Under the pieces are notes generated by a model that was not told the DNA's origin, did no database searches, and was given only the letters and a program-made list of their open reading frames with translations. A DNA stretch of 64,000 nt from Shewanella psychrotolerans (GTDB taxonomy: Bacteria > Pseudomonadota > Gammaproteobacteria > Enterobacterales > Shewanellaceae): positions 3,596,001 through 3,660,000 of the forward strand of contig NZ_CP080419.1 in assembly GCF_019457595.1 (NCBI RefSeq), written 5' to 3'. The position numbers and the translations under genes are program-made. Shown here one piece after another: positions 1 to 10,037 of the stretch; position 1 is the stretch's first letter, and every line of letters starts with the position of its first letter.

Positions 1-1214
1 AACAAAGCATCACCAAAGCGTCTAGATAGCTCACCTCTTACTACCGCAAAGAAAGCGGGCAGTTTTTGATGCACTGGTCGATCGAATTTGCGTAAACCCA
101 GCGGAGATTCTACCGCCGCTTTATACTGGGCTACCGACAATTGCTCGGCTTCCATTAATAATCGCAGCACTAGATCTCGGCGCTCTTGAGCTCGCTCAGG
201 ATAACGCCAAGGGTTGTAATATGAGGGTCCCTTAATTGCCGCCACTAAGAACGCCTGTTGCGGCAAAGTCAGCTCCGCAATGGGCCGGCCAAAATAGAAT
301 TGCGAGGCTAAGCCCATGCCATGAACCGCGCGGGATTTATCTTGCCCCATATACACTTCATTTAGGTAGGCTTCTAAGATTTCATCCTTGTCATAACGAA
401 AATCAATAATGATCGCCATTAAGGCTTCGCGCACTTTACGCACGATGGAACGCTCACTGGAGAGGAAGAAGTTTTTCGCCAATTGTTGCGTCAGTGTCGA
501 GCCACCTTGCACGGTTCGTCCTGCACTAATATTAACCAATGCGGCACGTAAAATGGCAAAGGGATTTACCCCATGATGCTCATAGAAGCTGCGGTCTTCC
601 ACTAAAATCAATGCATTGACAATCGCTGGGGGAATTTTATCTGTCTGTACAAATAGACGATCTTCACCGTCGCCCGTGATCATTCTGTCGAGTAATACTG
701 GCTCTAAGTGAAACACCGCCATTTGACGACGATCACTTTGACGCGCAACCGACGCCACCCCTTGGCTATCGAAGGTGATCATCACTCGCTGCTCGACCTG
801 AGAGCCCTGTGGATGTTGAAACGGGCGACGCCACAGATCAACCTTAGTTTTTGACGCTGAAAACTCACCAACTTGACGCGGATTCGCCACCTTGCGATAG
901 CCCAGCAGTTTTAGCTCGGCAATCAATTGTTCATGGCTCACTGCAGCCCCAGGATAAAGCGCCATCGAGCGACTAAAGACCTGAGCCGGAAGGTGCCATT
1001 TCTGTCCTTCAAATTTACGGGCAATGATCTGATCCAGATAGATGCTATAAATCGTTAAGCCTGCGATAACAATAAGCGCTAGCTTCCACGTAATCGACCA
1101 TAACTTGCGTCCCCAGCCTTTAGATACTGGCTGTGCTTTTTTAGACTTGGTCTTAGCAGACTTATTGGTCGGCTTCTTGGCTGCACGCTTTTTAGGTGTC
1201 TCTTTGCTTGTCAT
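1..1214 (-). CDS. mrcB: Penicillin-binding protein 1B, N-terminal part (cut by window edge)
   Basis: Bifunctional peptidoglycan glycosyltransferase/transpeptidase of the inner membrane. Only the first ~404 residues are in the window. They show a Lys/Ala/Thr-rich cytoplasmic tail, one membrane anchor, then the GT51 glycosyltransferase domain with the EDRSFYEHHG and GGSTLTQQLAKN motifs (the first Glu is the catalytic base in this family). The transpeptidase half lies beyond the left edge. The ATG at 1214 has a GGAA-type ribosome site. A four-codon out-of-frame ATG (MEMK) starts at 1225 and its TGA overlaps the mrcB ATG. It lies 31 bp downstream of hrpB in the same direction, as in E. coli. Confidence 0.95.
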   Translation of the reverse strand, partial: MTSKETPKKRAAKKPTNKSAKTKSKKAQPVSKGWGRKLWSITWKLALIVIAGLTIYSIYLDQIIARKFEGQKWHLPAQVFSRSMALYPGAAVSHEQLIAELKLLGYRKVANPRQVGEFSASKTKVDLWRRPFQHPQGSQVEQRVMITFDSQGVASVARQSDRRQMAVFHLEPVLLDRMITGDGEDRLFVQTDKIPPAIVNALILVEDRSFYEHHGVNPFAILRAALVNISAGRTVQGGSTLTQQLAKNFFLSSERSIVRKVREALMAIIIDFRYDKDEILEAYLNEVYMGQDKSRAVHGMGLASQFYFGRPIAELTLPQQAFLVAAIKGPSYYNPWRYPERAQERRDLVLRLLMEAEQLSVAQYKAAVESPLGLRKFDRPVHQKLPAFFAVVRGELSRRFGDAL

Positions 1215-1245
1215 TTCATTTCCATTAAAAATAGATAACGACGCT

Positions 1246-3741
1246 TTACTGGCCGTTATTTAACGTCTTTTTCTTGGTATATTTGGTCGGCAATGTGTTT
1301 GCTGGGTCATCTGGCCATAAGTGTTTCGGATAACGCCCTTTCATCTCTTTTTTCACTTCTACATAGGGACCAACCCAGAAGTTGGCTAAATCTGCCGTCA
1401 GGGCTAACGGACGCTGCGCAGGAGACAACAGCTCCATAGTCACCACCAGCTGACCTTGCGCCAAGGTTGGACTCTGGGCCATGCCTAACGCCTCTTGTAG
1501 GCGAACACTTAACAGAGCACGCCCCGATTCTTCATAGCGGATCTGGGCTCGAGTCCCAGTTTTCATCGGCCAATGAGTGGGCAACTGCTCCGCCAACACT
1601 TGTTGCTGCGGCCAAGGTAAAAGGTTGTGCAACAGGCTATAAAAATCGAGCGCCTTAAGCTGAGTTAAACGCCTAACATTGTCCAAATAGGGGCCTAACC
1701 AGGTCTCTAAGCTGAGTAATAAGCTAGCATCATCCATCGCTGGCCAATCACCTGATAATTGATAATTACGAGCTAATGTGACTCTTTGTCTAAGCTGGGC
1801 TACTTTATCATCAAAACCCAATACGGAGATGCCTTTACAGCGAACTAAATCATAAATCGCCTGCTTGATTAACTCATCGTCTAACTGTTCGATGGGACGT
1901 CGCTCTAATACAATCGCACCAATACGGCGCTGCTGCTGGGCATAAAAACGCGCTTTATCATCATCCCAACCACAAACCACCTCTTGCGATACACAGTGAC
2001 TTAATCTGTCTTTAAAACGCTCGGGATTAACCGCTGCAGCCAGATATATTCGGCCGCTACTCTGCCCTTGAGTCTCTTGAAACTCAACCACCACTAACCA
2101 CGGCTCGCCGTTGAGTCGATCATCTTCAGCCAATGACGCGCCCGCGCCGCCAGAAAGGAGATAACCGCGGCTGCCGCGCGCTTTCGCTATCCTATCGGGA
2201 AACGCCAAAGCAAGCAGTACCGCAATATCATCAGGATGAGCCAAACTTATGGCTTTATCTAAACTCGCTCTACTCTGCATACGCGTCAGATAACCTTGCG
2301 CCAACTGCGCCGTTTCACCGTGCCGAGCATCGGCTAAATAATCCGTAATGTCGGCACCACGACGTGCGCGGCTACGAGATTCGATGATCCCAGCTAACAG
2401 ACAAGCAAGGCCCAGAATCTGACTTTCTGGTTCCGTTTGTTGCCATTGCTTAGCCGTTAATAGCATATGCGCTAACCTCGGATGACAGCCTAGCTGATAA
2501 GCTTGCTTGCCATGAGGCGTTATTCGGCGCTTATCATCAACAATCTCAAGCTGCGCTAATAAAGCCCATGCCACCGCCTCATTCGCACTCGCGGGCGGAC
2601 TGAGCAGGGGTAATTGCTCAAGGGCACTCTCGCCCCAATAAGCCACATCCAACACCATAGACGTTAAATCACCATGAAGGATCTCAGGCTCATCGGCTTG
2701 TAATAGACGACCTTGCTCCTCTTGTCCCCACAGACGAATACAGTGCCCTGGCGATAGACGTCCCGCTCGCCCAGCCCGCTGGGCCGCAGAAGACTGGCTA
2801 ATACGTTTAAGTGACAGTCGACTCACCGCCGTTTTAGGATTAAAACTTGCTTGCCGTTTATAGCCACAATCAACTACCAAGGTTATCCCCTCGATGGTCA
2901 AACTGGACTCGGCAACATTGGTGGAGAGCACGACTTTACGCATTCCCTCGGGCGCTGGGGCGATGGCACTATCTTGTAGCTTGGGTGATAAGCTGCCATA
3001 TAAGGGCGCAAGCAAATAAAGTTTAGGATCGAGACGCGCAGATAAGCGCTGCATCAGACGATTTATCTCTCCTTGGCCTGGTAGAAATGCCAGCAAAGAG
3101 CCTTCCCCCTGATGATTAAGAGCCTCAACAATCACCTGCGCCATATGGTCAAGCCAATCTTGGGATGAACGAGGAGCGCTATATTCGATGCTAACCGGAA
3201 AACTTCGACCTTCACTTTGCAGATTAACGGCTGTAGGCATGATCGCTTGTAAAGGCAAGCCCGACAGGGTTGCCGACATCGCCAAAATCGAGAGGTCTTC
3301 ACGAAAGGAGCTTTGCACCTCTAACGCCAAGGCAAGCCCAAGATCGGTCGTCAGATGACGCTCATGGATCTCATCAAAGATAATCACAGCATAACCCGTC
3401 AACTCAGGGTCTTGCTGGATCATTCGGGTTAACACCCCTTCGGTCACTACCTCTAGCCGCGTCGCGGCACTCACCTTTGATTCGCCACGCACCCTAAAGC
3501 CAACGCTTTGCCCTATGGTCTCGCCGCACTGCTTAGCAATAAACTGGGCGACATTACGCGCCGCCATACGACGAGGCTCTAGCATCAGTATTTTGCCCTT
3601 AATCTCAGACCAATTAAGCATGGCTAAAGGTAAGGCGGTGGATTTACCAGCCCCTGTTGGTGCTTGTAAAATCAGCTGTTGTGAGTGAGCTAGCGCCTCT
3701 CGTAAGGCGGGTAGCAGATCATGAATGGGTAGTTGGTTCAA
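1246..3741 (-). CDS. hrpB: ATP-dependent helicase HrpB (DEAH family)
   Basis: DExH/DEAH-box helicase of 831 aa, close to the usual length for HrpB. Walker A is GAGKST at residues 30-35, the DEIH box at 123-126, SAT at 156-158, and the arginine-finger motif QRAGRAGR lies near residue 325. A HrpB-specific C-terminal region follows. The cellular role is not well defined; RNA helicase activity is inferred from the family. It probably forms a transcription unit with mrcB, which follows after 31 bp. Confidence 0.95.
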   Translation of the reverse strand: MNQLPIHDLLPALREALAHSQQLILQAPTGAGKSTALPLAMLNWSEIKGKILMLEPRRMAARNVAQFIAKQCGETIGQSVGFRVRGESKVSAATRLEVVTEGVLTRMIQQDPELTGYAVIIFDEIHERHLTTDLGLALALEVQSSFREDLSILAMSATLSGLPLQAIMPTAVNLQSEGRSFPVSIEYSAPRSSQDWLDHMAQVIVEALNHQGEGSLLAFLPGQGEINRLMQRLSARLDPKLYLLAPLYGSLSPKLQDSAIAPAPEGMRKVVLSTNVAESSLTIEGITLVVDCGYKRQASFNPKTAVSRLSLKRISQSSAAQRAGRAGRLSPGHCIRLWGQEEQGRLLQADEPEILHGDLTSMVLDVAYWGESALEQLPLLSPPASANEAVAWALLAQLEIVDDKRRITPHGKQAYQLGCHPRLAHMLLTAKQWQQTEPESQILGLACLLAGIIESRSRARRGADITDYLADARHGETAQLAQGYLTRMQSRASLDKAISLAHPDDIAVLLALAFPDRIAKARGSRGYLLSGGAGASLAEDDRLNGEPWLVVVEFQETQGQSSGRIYLAAAVNPERFKDRLSHCVSQEVVCGWDDDKARFYAQQQRRIGAIVLERRPIEQLDDELIKQAIYDLVRCKGISVLGFDDKVAQLRQRVTLARNYQLSGDWPAMDDASLLLSLETWLGPYLDNVRRLTQLKALDFYSLLHNLLPWPQQQVLAEQLPTHWPMKTGTRAQIRYEESGRALLSVRLQEALGMAQSPTLAQGQLVVTMELLSPAQRPLALTADLANFWVGPYVEVKKEMKGRYPKHLWPDDPANTLPTKYTKKKTLNNGQ

Positions 3742-3890
3742 AAGTGGCTTTCAATACGCTAAAAACTGCCACAAGTGTACAAGGTATGAAGGCAAAACAA
3801 AATGCTGGTTCAAGCTAATAGCAATCAGTATCAATCCAACTCATGCTAACGGCGACTCGTCATCTCAATTGGTATAACACGCACTCAAGG

Positions 3891-6089
3891 CTAAGCGTTC
3901 TCTGAGAGTAGCTTATACCACTCTAGGTTTTGACCCGATAACAAACTGTTTAAGGGCATGGGCCGAGCGATGCCAAAACCTTGGCCATATTCAACCCCAA
4001 GTTGGGCTAAATGCTGACCTATCTCGATGGATTCAACATATTCTGCCACTATCTTAAAATCCATATCTCGCCCAAGCTGACAGATAGCAGACACAATAGC
4101 CTGATCAGCTTTATCACTGCATAAGTTTTGTATAAATTGGCCATCGATTTTCACATAGTCAATATCGAGCAGTTTCAGATAAGCGAAGCTTGAAAAACCA
4201 GAGCCAAAATCATCGAGCGCTAATGTGCATCCCATAGACTTCACCATATTGATCAACTCAGTGGCTAAATCTAATTGGCTAACAGCGGCCGTTTCGGTGA
4301 TCTCAAAGCAGATTTTATTTACTAACTCAGGCTCAGATAACAACCTCATTTCAAGCCAATTAATAAAATCTCGATCACCGATAGAGAGCGCCGACAAATT
4401 AATAGAGACTAACGAAAGCTGACGCCATATCGCTATATTCTCACTCCCCCAACGCAGCAAGTGTTCAACGACCCAACGATCGATTTTAGACACTAAATTG
4501 AAACGCTCTGCGGCGGGTAAAAATATCCCAGGGAGCAGGTATTCTCCATTTTCTAACTGCATTCGCAGTAAGATCTCCAAGTGCAAGCCTCCGCCATCCT
4601 CCAATAGCGTCTCAATAGGTTGAAAATAGAGCTCAAACCGGTCATTGGCCAACGCACCGATAACATCAACAGAGGTATTCATGTCGGCATTGAGACGCTC
4701 GACTTCAGGATCATCGCTAGCATATAGATACCAGCCATTGCCTCCACCTTCTTTAACGACACGACAGGCTGCGCTGGCGCGTCGCAATAAATCCGATATC
4801 GAATCAGCATGACAATCACATTCGGCCAATCCCATACTGATGCTAACGCTATGTTTTCTTCCGCCCCAAACAAACTCATGTTTATTGAGGGCATGACAAA
4901 TCCGCTGCGCGACTTGCTCGGCAATAGCTTGATCAACGGTGGGCATTAAAATGCCAAATTCATCACCACTGAGTCTTGCTACCACATCATTTCGGCGCAC
5001 TAATTGCTTTAATCTCTCGGCGACCTCACGCAGCAATTGATCTCCAGCCTGATGACCACTGACATTATTAACGATTTGAAAACTATCGAGGTTCATAAAC
5101 CCTATAAAGGTTTTTCGTGGGCCTGTACAAGGGGCAATATAAGAATACAAAGATTCAAAATAGGCTCGATTTGCCAGCCCTGTTAATCCATCAAAATTAA
5201 ATGAAATGTTTGTTGATGGCTCGGTTAACTTCTCATTTTGAGCCGCTTCAACAAACATCAGCAACAAGCCATTTTCACCTGATAGCGAAAGAAACGTTAC
5301 CTTAGCCTTAGTCGCGCTATCGTGGCGCATCAATACATCACAACTGGCTTGCTCTAACACTTGCTCACGCACGAGTGCCATAGTGTCCCGAAACAGGGGA
5401 AGTTCTAGGGGATGAATTAAGCTGTGAATATCTTGCAGGGTCTCAACACCCAGCTCTTGTGTCGCGCGGGCATTAAATCGTACCACCCGATTATCTGCGC
5501 TGATATGTACACAAGACATGGGCATGCGATACAAGTGTTCAATGCAAACTAACTCATTACTATTGACCACTTGCTCAAGACGATACACCTCTTGAGAATA
5601 CCCCAACACATTGCCCGCCAATGTCAGCGCTTCGACTAAATCCTTATCCCAGAGGCCATCACAATCATAACGATAAGCACCAAAGATATAGTGTTTTTCA
5701 CCACACGCTGGGAGTAATAATACGCTGCGAACACCAGCTTGAACAAGTTGCTGCTGACTATCTAAATCATCGATAGCCATTGAAATATCTTCAATAATTA
5801 CGGGATGTTTCAGTGAGGCATAGCTTTGAAGATTGTTGTTATTGGAAACCCGTCTTAATAATAATTCGGCATCACGCTGGCTAAAAACAGAATCATCACT
5901 TCGATACATGGCTTTAACCTTGACTCCACGACGTTTGGATGTAACACGCAATAAAAACAAACCATTACAGCCTGTTCTCTGGGCCAGACCTTGCAATAAA
6001 ACATCAACTTCGTCATCTAAATCATAGTCACAAAGATAAGCTGTCACCTGTTGCAATAGTGTCGAATGATTTTGCTGACGATTTGACAT
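3891..6089 (-). CDS. Bifunctional GGDEF/EAL cyclic-di-GMP protein with sensory N-terminus
   Basis: A 732-aa cytoplasmic protein with no obvious membrane segment. The N-terminal ~170 residues look GAF-like, followed by a PAS-like segment, a GGDEF domain (~320-470) and an EAL domain (~485-730). The cyclase site reads SGDEF near residue 373 and has an intact upstream I-site (RRND), so product binding and possibly activity remain. The EAL signature is EIL (in LEILLR, ~505), but its metal-binding Glu, the ETE segment and DDFGSGF (~626) are kept, so phosphodiesterase activity is plausible. It sits inside the otherwise conserved hrpB-thpR block, which suggests a lineage-specific insertion. Confidence 0.9.
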   Translation of the reverse strand: MSNRQQNHSTLLQQVTAYLCDYDLDDEVDVLLQGLAQRTGCNGLFLLRVTSKRRGVKVKAMYRSDDSVFSQRDAELLLRRVSNNNNLQSYASLKHPVIIEDISMAIDDLDSQQQLVQAGVRSVLLLPACGEKHYIFGAYRYDCDGLWDKDLVEALTLAGNVLGYSQEVYRLEQVVNSNELVCIEHLYRMPMSCVHISADNRVVRFNARATQELGVETLQDIHSLIHPLELPLFRDTMALVREQVLEQASCDVLMRHDSATKAKVTFLSLSGENGLLLMFVEAAQNEKLTEPSTNISFNFDGLTGLANRAYFESLYSYIAPCTGPRKTFIGFMNLDSFQIVNNVSGHQAGDQLLREVAERLKQLVRRNDVVARLSGDEFGILMPTVDQAIAEQVAQRICHALNKHEFVWGGRKHSVSISMGLAECDCHADSISDLLRRASAACRVVKEGGGNGWYLYASDDPEVERLNADMNTSVDVIGALANDRFELYFQPIETLLEDGGGLHLEILLRMQLENGEYLLPGIFLPAAERFNLVSKIDRWVVEHLLRWGSENIAIWRQLSLVSINLSALSIGDRDFINWLEMRLLSEPELVNKICFEITETAAVSQLDLATELINMVKSMGCTLALDDFGSGFSSFAYLKLLDIDYVKIDGQFIQNLCSDKADQAIVSAICQLGRDMDFKIVAEYVESIEIGQHLAQLGVEYGQGFGIARPMPLNSLLSGQNLEWYKLLSENA

Positions 6090-6633
6090 GTAACAAAGCT
6101 TCCTTATGATGATTCATGTGTGATCTGCACTAATTATAGACAAAATCATATGATTAGCGTCTAAGATACCAATGTATAAACCAATCACAGCACCATATAA
6201 CTTAAAGTAAAAAACAAATACTTAAACCAGCAGCTATTTTCAATAATTAATCATCTACAGTCTGCCGCTGTTTGGCGTAGCGTTTTAGCTCTAACTCATT
6301 TGTTTCACTCAAAATAAACTGCACTCCAAGCTTGGCTATGGCAGCAGAAATAGGTAGAACTAAAATAAACTCAAGAAGTTAACTTAACAATAAAAAGGGA
6401 TCATGCTCAAGTATTATTCAAGCTAACGAATTGATGAAAAGCTAAAATACTAGTGAGAGAACCTAGGGATAAGAGATCGAAGCAACATTCACTTAACAAA
6501 GAGCCAAGCCCTTCAGGCAGCGTTTGTTGGTCATTGCCACTGCGTTCTCAGTAACTACACTAAAAAGCTTCTGCTTAGTATAAATACCCAACAATTCGGC
6601 GTAAAAACAACCTTAAAAGATCAATAGGTCCTA
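6090..6633. other. Intergenic region between two diverging genes
   Basis: 544 bp between the divergent cyclic-di-GMP gene and thpR. It is AT-rich and must hold both promoters, but I cannot assign them convincingly. It contains a possible coding remnant on the minus strand (entered separately). No tRNA or repeat was seen. Confidence 0.5.
6247..6378 (-). pseudogene. Possible C-terminal gene remnant
   Basis: On the minus strand an open stretch of 43 codons ends in TAA and has a protein-like composition: a hydrophobic run (EFILVLPISAAIAKLGVQFI) followed by a charged tail ending KRYAKQRQTVDD. It has no start codon and an in-frame stop lies just upstream, so it can only be the end of a degraded gene. 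I do not recognise the family, and it may be chance. Confidence 0.3.
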
Positions 6634-7191
6634 ATGATTAAACGACTATTTCTCGGCGTCAGCCCGACACAAGATCAAGCCCAGCTCCTAGCCCGCACCC
6701 AATCACTGATAAGCACTGATGGACGGGCTATTCCCAAAGATAATTTTCATGTCACTCTCTATTTTCTTGGTCAAGTTGATGAGCTACAACAAACACAGTT
6801 GATAAAGACCCTGAACCAACTTAATGCTCAAAACAAACTTAAACGCTTTAGTGTCGATTTAGAAACCATCGAGTGGTGGCAGAAACCTAAGGTAATTTGT
6901 CAGTCAGGGACCGCAAAGGATTTCGCCCTTATCGAACTGCATCAAACCTGTCTGCAGTTAAGTCATGCATTGAATTTACATCAAAGCGAACACCCATTTA
7001 CGCCTCATATCACTCTGTTTCGTAAAGCGAGGAAGTATTCTCCACGGCAAATCCCCCCGCTAACGATAACGGCCCATGAGTTGCATCTGTATCACTCTGT
7101 TAGCGGCGAAGATGGCGTCAGTTATCCTATTATTCATTCATGGCCACTCATACCATCTACTCATGATGTCAAAAAAAATGCGCCCAAATAG
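6634..7191 (+). CDS. thpR: RNA 2',3'-cyclic phosphodiesterase (LigT/ThpR family)
   Basis: A 185-aa member of the 2H phosphoesterase superfamily, which opens 2',3'-cyclic phosphates on RNA. Both catalytic HxTx motifs are visible: HVTL at residues 39-42 and HITL at 125-128. Length fits the family (about 175-190). It keeps the position near hrpB and sfsA seen in E. coli. Its last codons lie inside a bidirectional terminator hairpin shared with the convergent pepB. Confidence 0.93.
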   Translation: MIKRLFLGVSPTQDQAQLLARTQSLISTDGRAIPKDNFHVTLYFLGQVDELQQTQLIKTLNQLNAQNKLKRFSVDLETIEWWQKPKVICQSGTAKDFALIELHQTCLQLSHALNLHQSEHPFTPHITLFRKARKYSPRQIPPLTITAHELHLYHSVSGEDGVSYPIIHSWPLIPSTHDVKKNAPK

Positions 7192-7199
7192 GCGCATTT
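7171..7199. terminator. Bidirectional terminator thpR / pepB
   Basis: Perfect 9-bp stem (AAATGCGCC/GGCGCATTT) with a 6-nt loop. A run of A on the left becomes an eight-T run when read on the minus strand, so it is a strong terminator for pepB. The thpR stop codon lies inside it. Confidence 0.85.
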
Positions 7200-7216
7200 A
7201 GTCTCATCAACTCAGC

Positions 7217-8494
7217 TTAATCTTCTAATAGACCCGCAATGGTTAACATGCCGTGAGTTGTCGCACCCGCTGCCCATAAACCATTAGCGGTATCGGCAAA
7301 GGCCGCGGCCAAATCAAGGTGCAACCATTGTGCATCGGGTGATACAAATCGCCATAGGAAACCGGCCGCATTTGACGCACCACCCGCCCCGCCACCTTTG
7401 ACAGGACGGCTATTAGCCGTATCCGCGTAAGGCGATGGACACATCTCTTTATGCCAAGGATCTAATGGTAATGGCCATACTCGCTCTGCCACTGCAGAAG
7501 CCTTATTTTGAGCACGCATTAATAATTCGCTGCTTGGCGAGAAAATCGCATTGTAATTGGTTCCCACCGCCATTACCGCTGCACCAGTCAAGGTTGCTGC
7601 GTCGATAATCAGCGGAGCACCAGTCTCTGACGCTGCTTGCAAGCCATCGGCAAGGACTAAACGACCTTCGGCATCGGTGTTAACCACTTCAACTGAAACA
7701 CCATTTTTGTAGGTCAAAATGTCGCCTAACTTGTATGCATGGCCACTGATCAAATTCTCGGCGCAACAAAGGAACAACTTAACGCGTTTATTCAGCCCTG
7801 ATTTAATCGCCAAGCCCAGTGCAGCGGTCACTGTTGCCGCACCGCCCATATCGCACTTCATCCCTAGCATACCTTCAGACGCCTTGATGCTGTATCCACC
7901 CGAATCAAAGGTGATCCCTTTACCCACGAGCGCCGCAGAAACAGGGGCATCGACATCTAACGGATTGAAATCCAGCTCTAATAATGCGGGTGGACGCTCA
8001 CTACCACGACCAACGGCATGAATACCGATCCACTTATGTTCAAGTAACGCCTCACCTTCGATAATGCGGTAAGTCACTTTATCACCACCTAGTTTGGCTA
8101 ACCATTTAGCCGCTTGAGTCGCTAAACTCACGGGGGATAAATTTTCAGGCGTTTCATTGATTAAGTGTCTGGCAAAATTAGCACTCTCAAGACGAGCATT
8201 TAACGCCGCTTGCAAAGCCTCATCACCACTCCAGTGAATCTTTCCCTCAGCCTTAGCGGTAGCAAATCCAAGCGCAAACGCCCACTGACTGTTAAGATCC
8301 CAATCTATACCACTCAACACAACCTCTGAGAGGCCTTGACTACGAATCTTACGCGCAGCTTGCTGTACCTGACGCAACTGATCACCGGCCTGTAAATGGA
8401 TTCTGGCTTGATCTTGGGTAAATGTTACATCAGCCGTGCCCCAGTGGGCCGCTGGTGCGTCGTTAGTCAGAAAAATCTTCATCGCGTCGCTCAT
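7217..8494 (-). CDS. pepB: Peptidase B (M17 leucyl aminopeptidase family)
   Basis: Cytosolic two-metal aminopeptidase of 425 aa, matching E. coli PepB (~427). The M17 signature NTDAEGRL and the metal/catalytic segment GKGITFDSGG are present. The start is taken at 8494 (MSDAMKIF), preceded by AAGGA; an in-frame upstream start at 8599 has no ribosome site and lacks family similarity. This gene interrupts the thpR-sfsA neighbourhood known from enterobacteria. Confidence 0.93.
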   Translation of the reverse strand: MSDAMKIFLTNDAPAAHWGTADVTFTQDQARIHLQAGDQLRQVQQAARKIRSQGLSEVVLSGIDWDLNSQWAFALGFATAKAEGKIHWSGDEALQAALNARLESANFARHLINETPENLSPVSLATQAAKWLAKLGGDKVTYRIIEGEALLEHKWIGIHAVGRGSERPPALLELDFNPLDVDAPVSAALVGKGITFDSGGYSIKASEGMLGMKCDMGGAATVTAALGLAIKSGLNKRVKLFLCCAENLISGHAYKLGDILTYKNGVSVEVVNTDAEGRLVLADGLQAASETGAPLIIDAATLTGAAVMAVGTNYNAIFSPSSELLMRAQNKASAVAERVWPLPLDPWHKEMCPSPYADTANSRPVKGGGAGGASNAAGFLWRFVSPDAQWLHLDLAAAFADTANGLWAAGATTHGMLTIAGLLED

Positions 8495-8661
8495 ATTGAT
8501 TCCTTGTTTTGTACCGCTATTATTAGGCTCTGTTGATCGCTCGAGCTGAATTTTTGCGACCAAGTATAACCCAACTGAAATCAGATCATCACCTATCAAT
8601 TAGTGTCAATCTAGGCTTTCTGATAACCTGCGGTTATCGCCCATGTATAGCCGTGCAGAGT

Positions 8662-9366
8662 ATGCTTTTTAGTCCAACATTCGAACAAGGTATTTTAATT
8701 AAACGTTACAAACGATTTTTAGCTGACGTCGAACTCAAAGATGGCAGCGTGATAACCATCCACTGCCCAAATACTGGTTCGATGCGCAACTGCTTATTCC
8801 CCGGAGAAAAAGTCTGGTTCTCAACATCTGACAATCCCAAGCGAAAATACCCTTATACTTGGGAGCAGGCGCAAACCGATGCTGGCGATATCATAGGTAT
8901 CAACACCGGCCGAGCCAATGAACTCGCCGCCGAAGCGATCGCCAATAATGTCATCAGTGAACTCTCGGGCTACGCCAATCTGCGCAGAGAGGTCAAATAT
9001 GGCAGCGAAAATAGTCGTATCGATCTATTGTTAGATGATCCCCAATTAGGGCTCTGCTATATAGAAGTTAAAAGTTGCACCCTCTTAGAAGAGGGTCAGG
9101 GTTACTTTCCCGACGCCGTCACCACCCGCGGACAAAAACACCTCAGAGAACTAATGGAGATGGTGGCACTAGGTCATAGGGCGGTACTGTTATTTGTGGT
9201 TCAGCACACAGGGATCGCCTCTGTCACGGCAGCGCAACATATCGATCCCCACTACAGCGAACTATTGCAAAAAGCCCATCAAGCTGGCGTTGAAGTACTC
9301 GCCTATAGCACCGAAATGTCGGTCCAAGGCGCCTACTTGACTAAATCCTGCCCTGTCAAACTGTAA
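8662..9366 (+). CDS. sfsA: Sugar fermentation stimulation protein SfsA
   Basis: A 234-aa protein identical in length to E. coli SfsA. The family has an OB-like N-terminal part and a nuclease-like fold (the segment IDLLLDD ... [11 protein letters not shown] resembles PD-(D/E)xK), and nucleic-acid binding is reported for the family; its physiological role is unclear. The start is placed at the ATG at 8662 (MLFSPTF) because upstream in-frame codons back to 8533 show no similarity. It lies just before dksA, the conserved order. Confidence 0.93.
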   Translation: MLFSPTFEQGILIKRYKRFLADVELKDGSVITIHCPNTGSMRNCLFPGEKVWFSTSDNPKRKYPYTWEQAQTDAGDIIGINTGRANELAAEAIANNVISELSGYANLRREVKYGSENSRIDLLLDDPQLGLCYIEVKSCTLLEEGQGYFPDAVTTRGQKHLRELMEMVALGHRAVLLFVVQHTGIASVTAAQHIDPHYSELLQKAHQAGVEVLAYSTEMSVQGAYLTKSCPVKL

Positions 9367-9525
9367 ATGAGCGGTAAAAGTTGAATAAATGCTAAATAGA
9401 GGACATAGTCAGAAGATAGATAAACCGCAGCATAAAAAATTTGCGTGGTATATAAGATTCTGATATAGATATCGGCCTTTATTGAAAGCCGTCCTACAAC
9501 GCAAATGATTAACAGGAGATGCGTT

Positions 9526-9969
9526 ATGCCTGAAGGCACTAAAAAACTTGGCGTACTCGCTATCGCAGGAGTAGATCCTTACCAGGAAAAACCCGGTGAG
9601 GAGTACATGAATGACGCTCAACTGAATCACTTCAAGAAAATTCTCGATGCATGGCGTGGCCAGCTTCGTGAAGAGGTCGACCGTACTCTTAGTCATATGC
9701 AAGATGAAGCTGCTAACTTCCCAGATCCAGTGGATCGTGCAGCTCAAGAAGAGGAGTTCAGCTTAGAACTTCGTGCACGAGACAGAGAACGCAAACTGAT
9801 CAAGAAGATCGAAAAGACGCTACAGAAAATCGAAGATGATGATTTTGGTTTCTGTGACTCTTGCGGTATCGAGATCGGTATCCGTCGTCTCGAAGCGCGT
9901 CCAACAGCCGATCAGTGTATCGATTGTAAGACTCTTGCAGAGATTAAAGAAAAGCAGATGGCTGGCTAG
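9526..9969 (+). CDS. dksA: RNA polymerase-binding transcription factor DksA
   Basis: A 147-aa partner of ppGpp in stringent control, binding in the RNA polymerase secondary channel. It shows the coiled coil with the tip motif DPVDRA (DxxDxA) and the four-cysteine zinc finger CDSC...CIDC, so it is the zinc form. The start is the ATG at 9526, eight bases after AGGAG; an upstream in-frame codon at 9505 would add seven residues absent from the family. A rho-independent terminator follows directly. Confidence 0.97.
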   Translation: MPEGTKKLGVLAIAGVDPYQEKPGEEYMNDAQLNHFKKILDAWRGQLREEVDRTLSHMQDEAANFPDPVDRAAQEEEFSLELRARDRERKLIKKIEKTLQKIEDDDFGFCDSCGIEIGIRRLEARPTADQCIDCKTLAEIKEKQMAG

Positions 9970-9985
9970 TCTGACTTTTTAATGG

Positions 9986-10009
9986 AAGCGGGGTTTATCC
10001 CCGCTTTTT
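9986..10009 (+). terminator. Terminator after dksA
   Basis: AAGCGGGG/CCCCGCTT hairpin with a short TTAT loop followed by a T run. It lies between dksA and gluQ, so the latter may depend on read-through or its own promoter. Confidence 0.9.
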
Positions 10010-10037
10010 AGTATCCGCTTTTTGCAAAGGCTGCAAC

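Noticed and set aside
9409..9747. 112-codon minus-strand frame over dksA
   Set aside because: Antisense shadow of dksA and its promoter.
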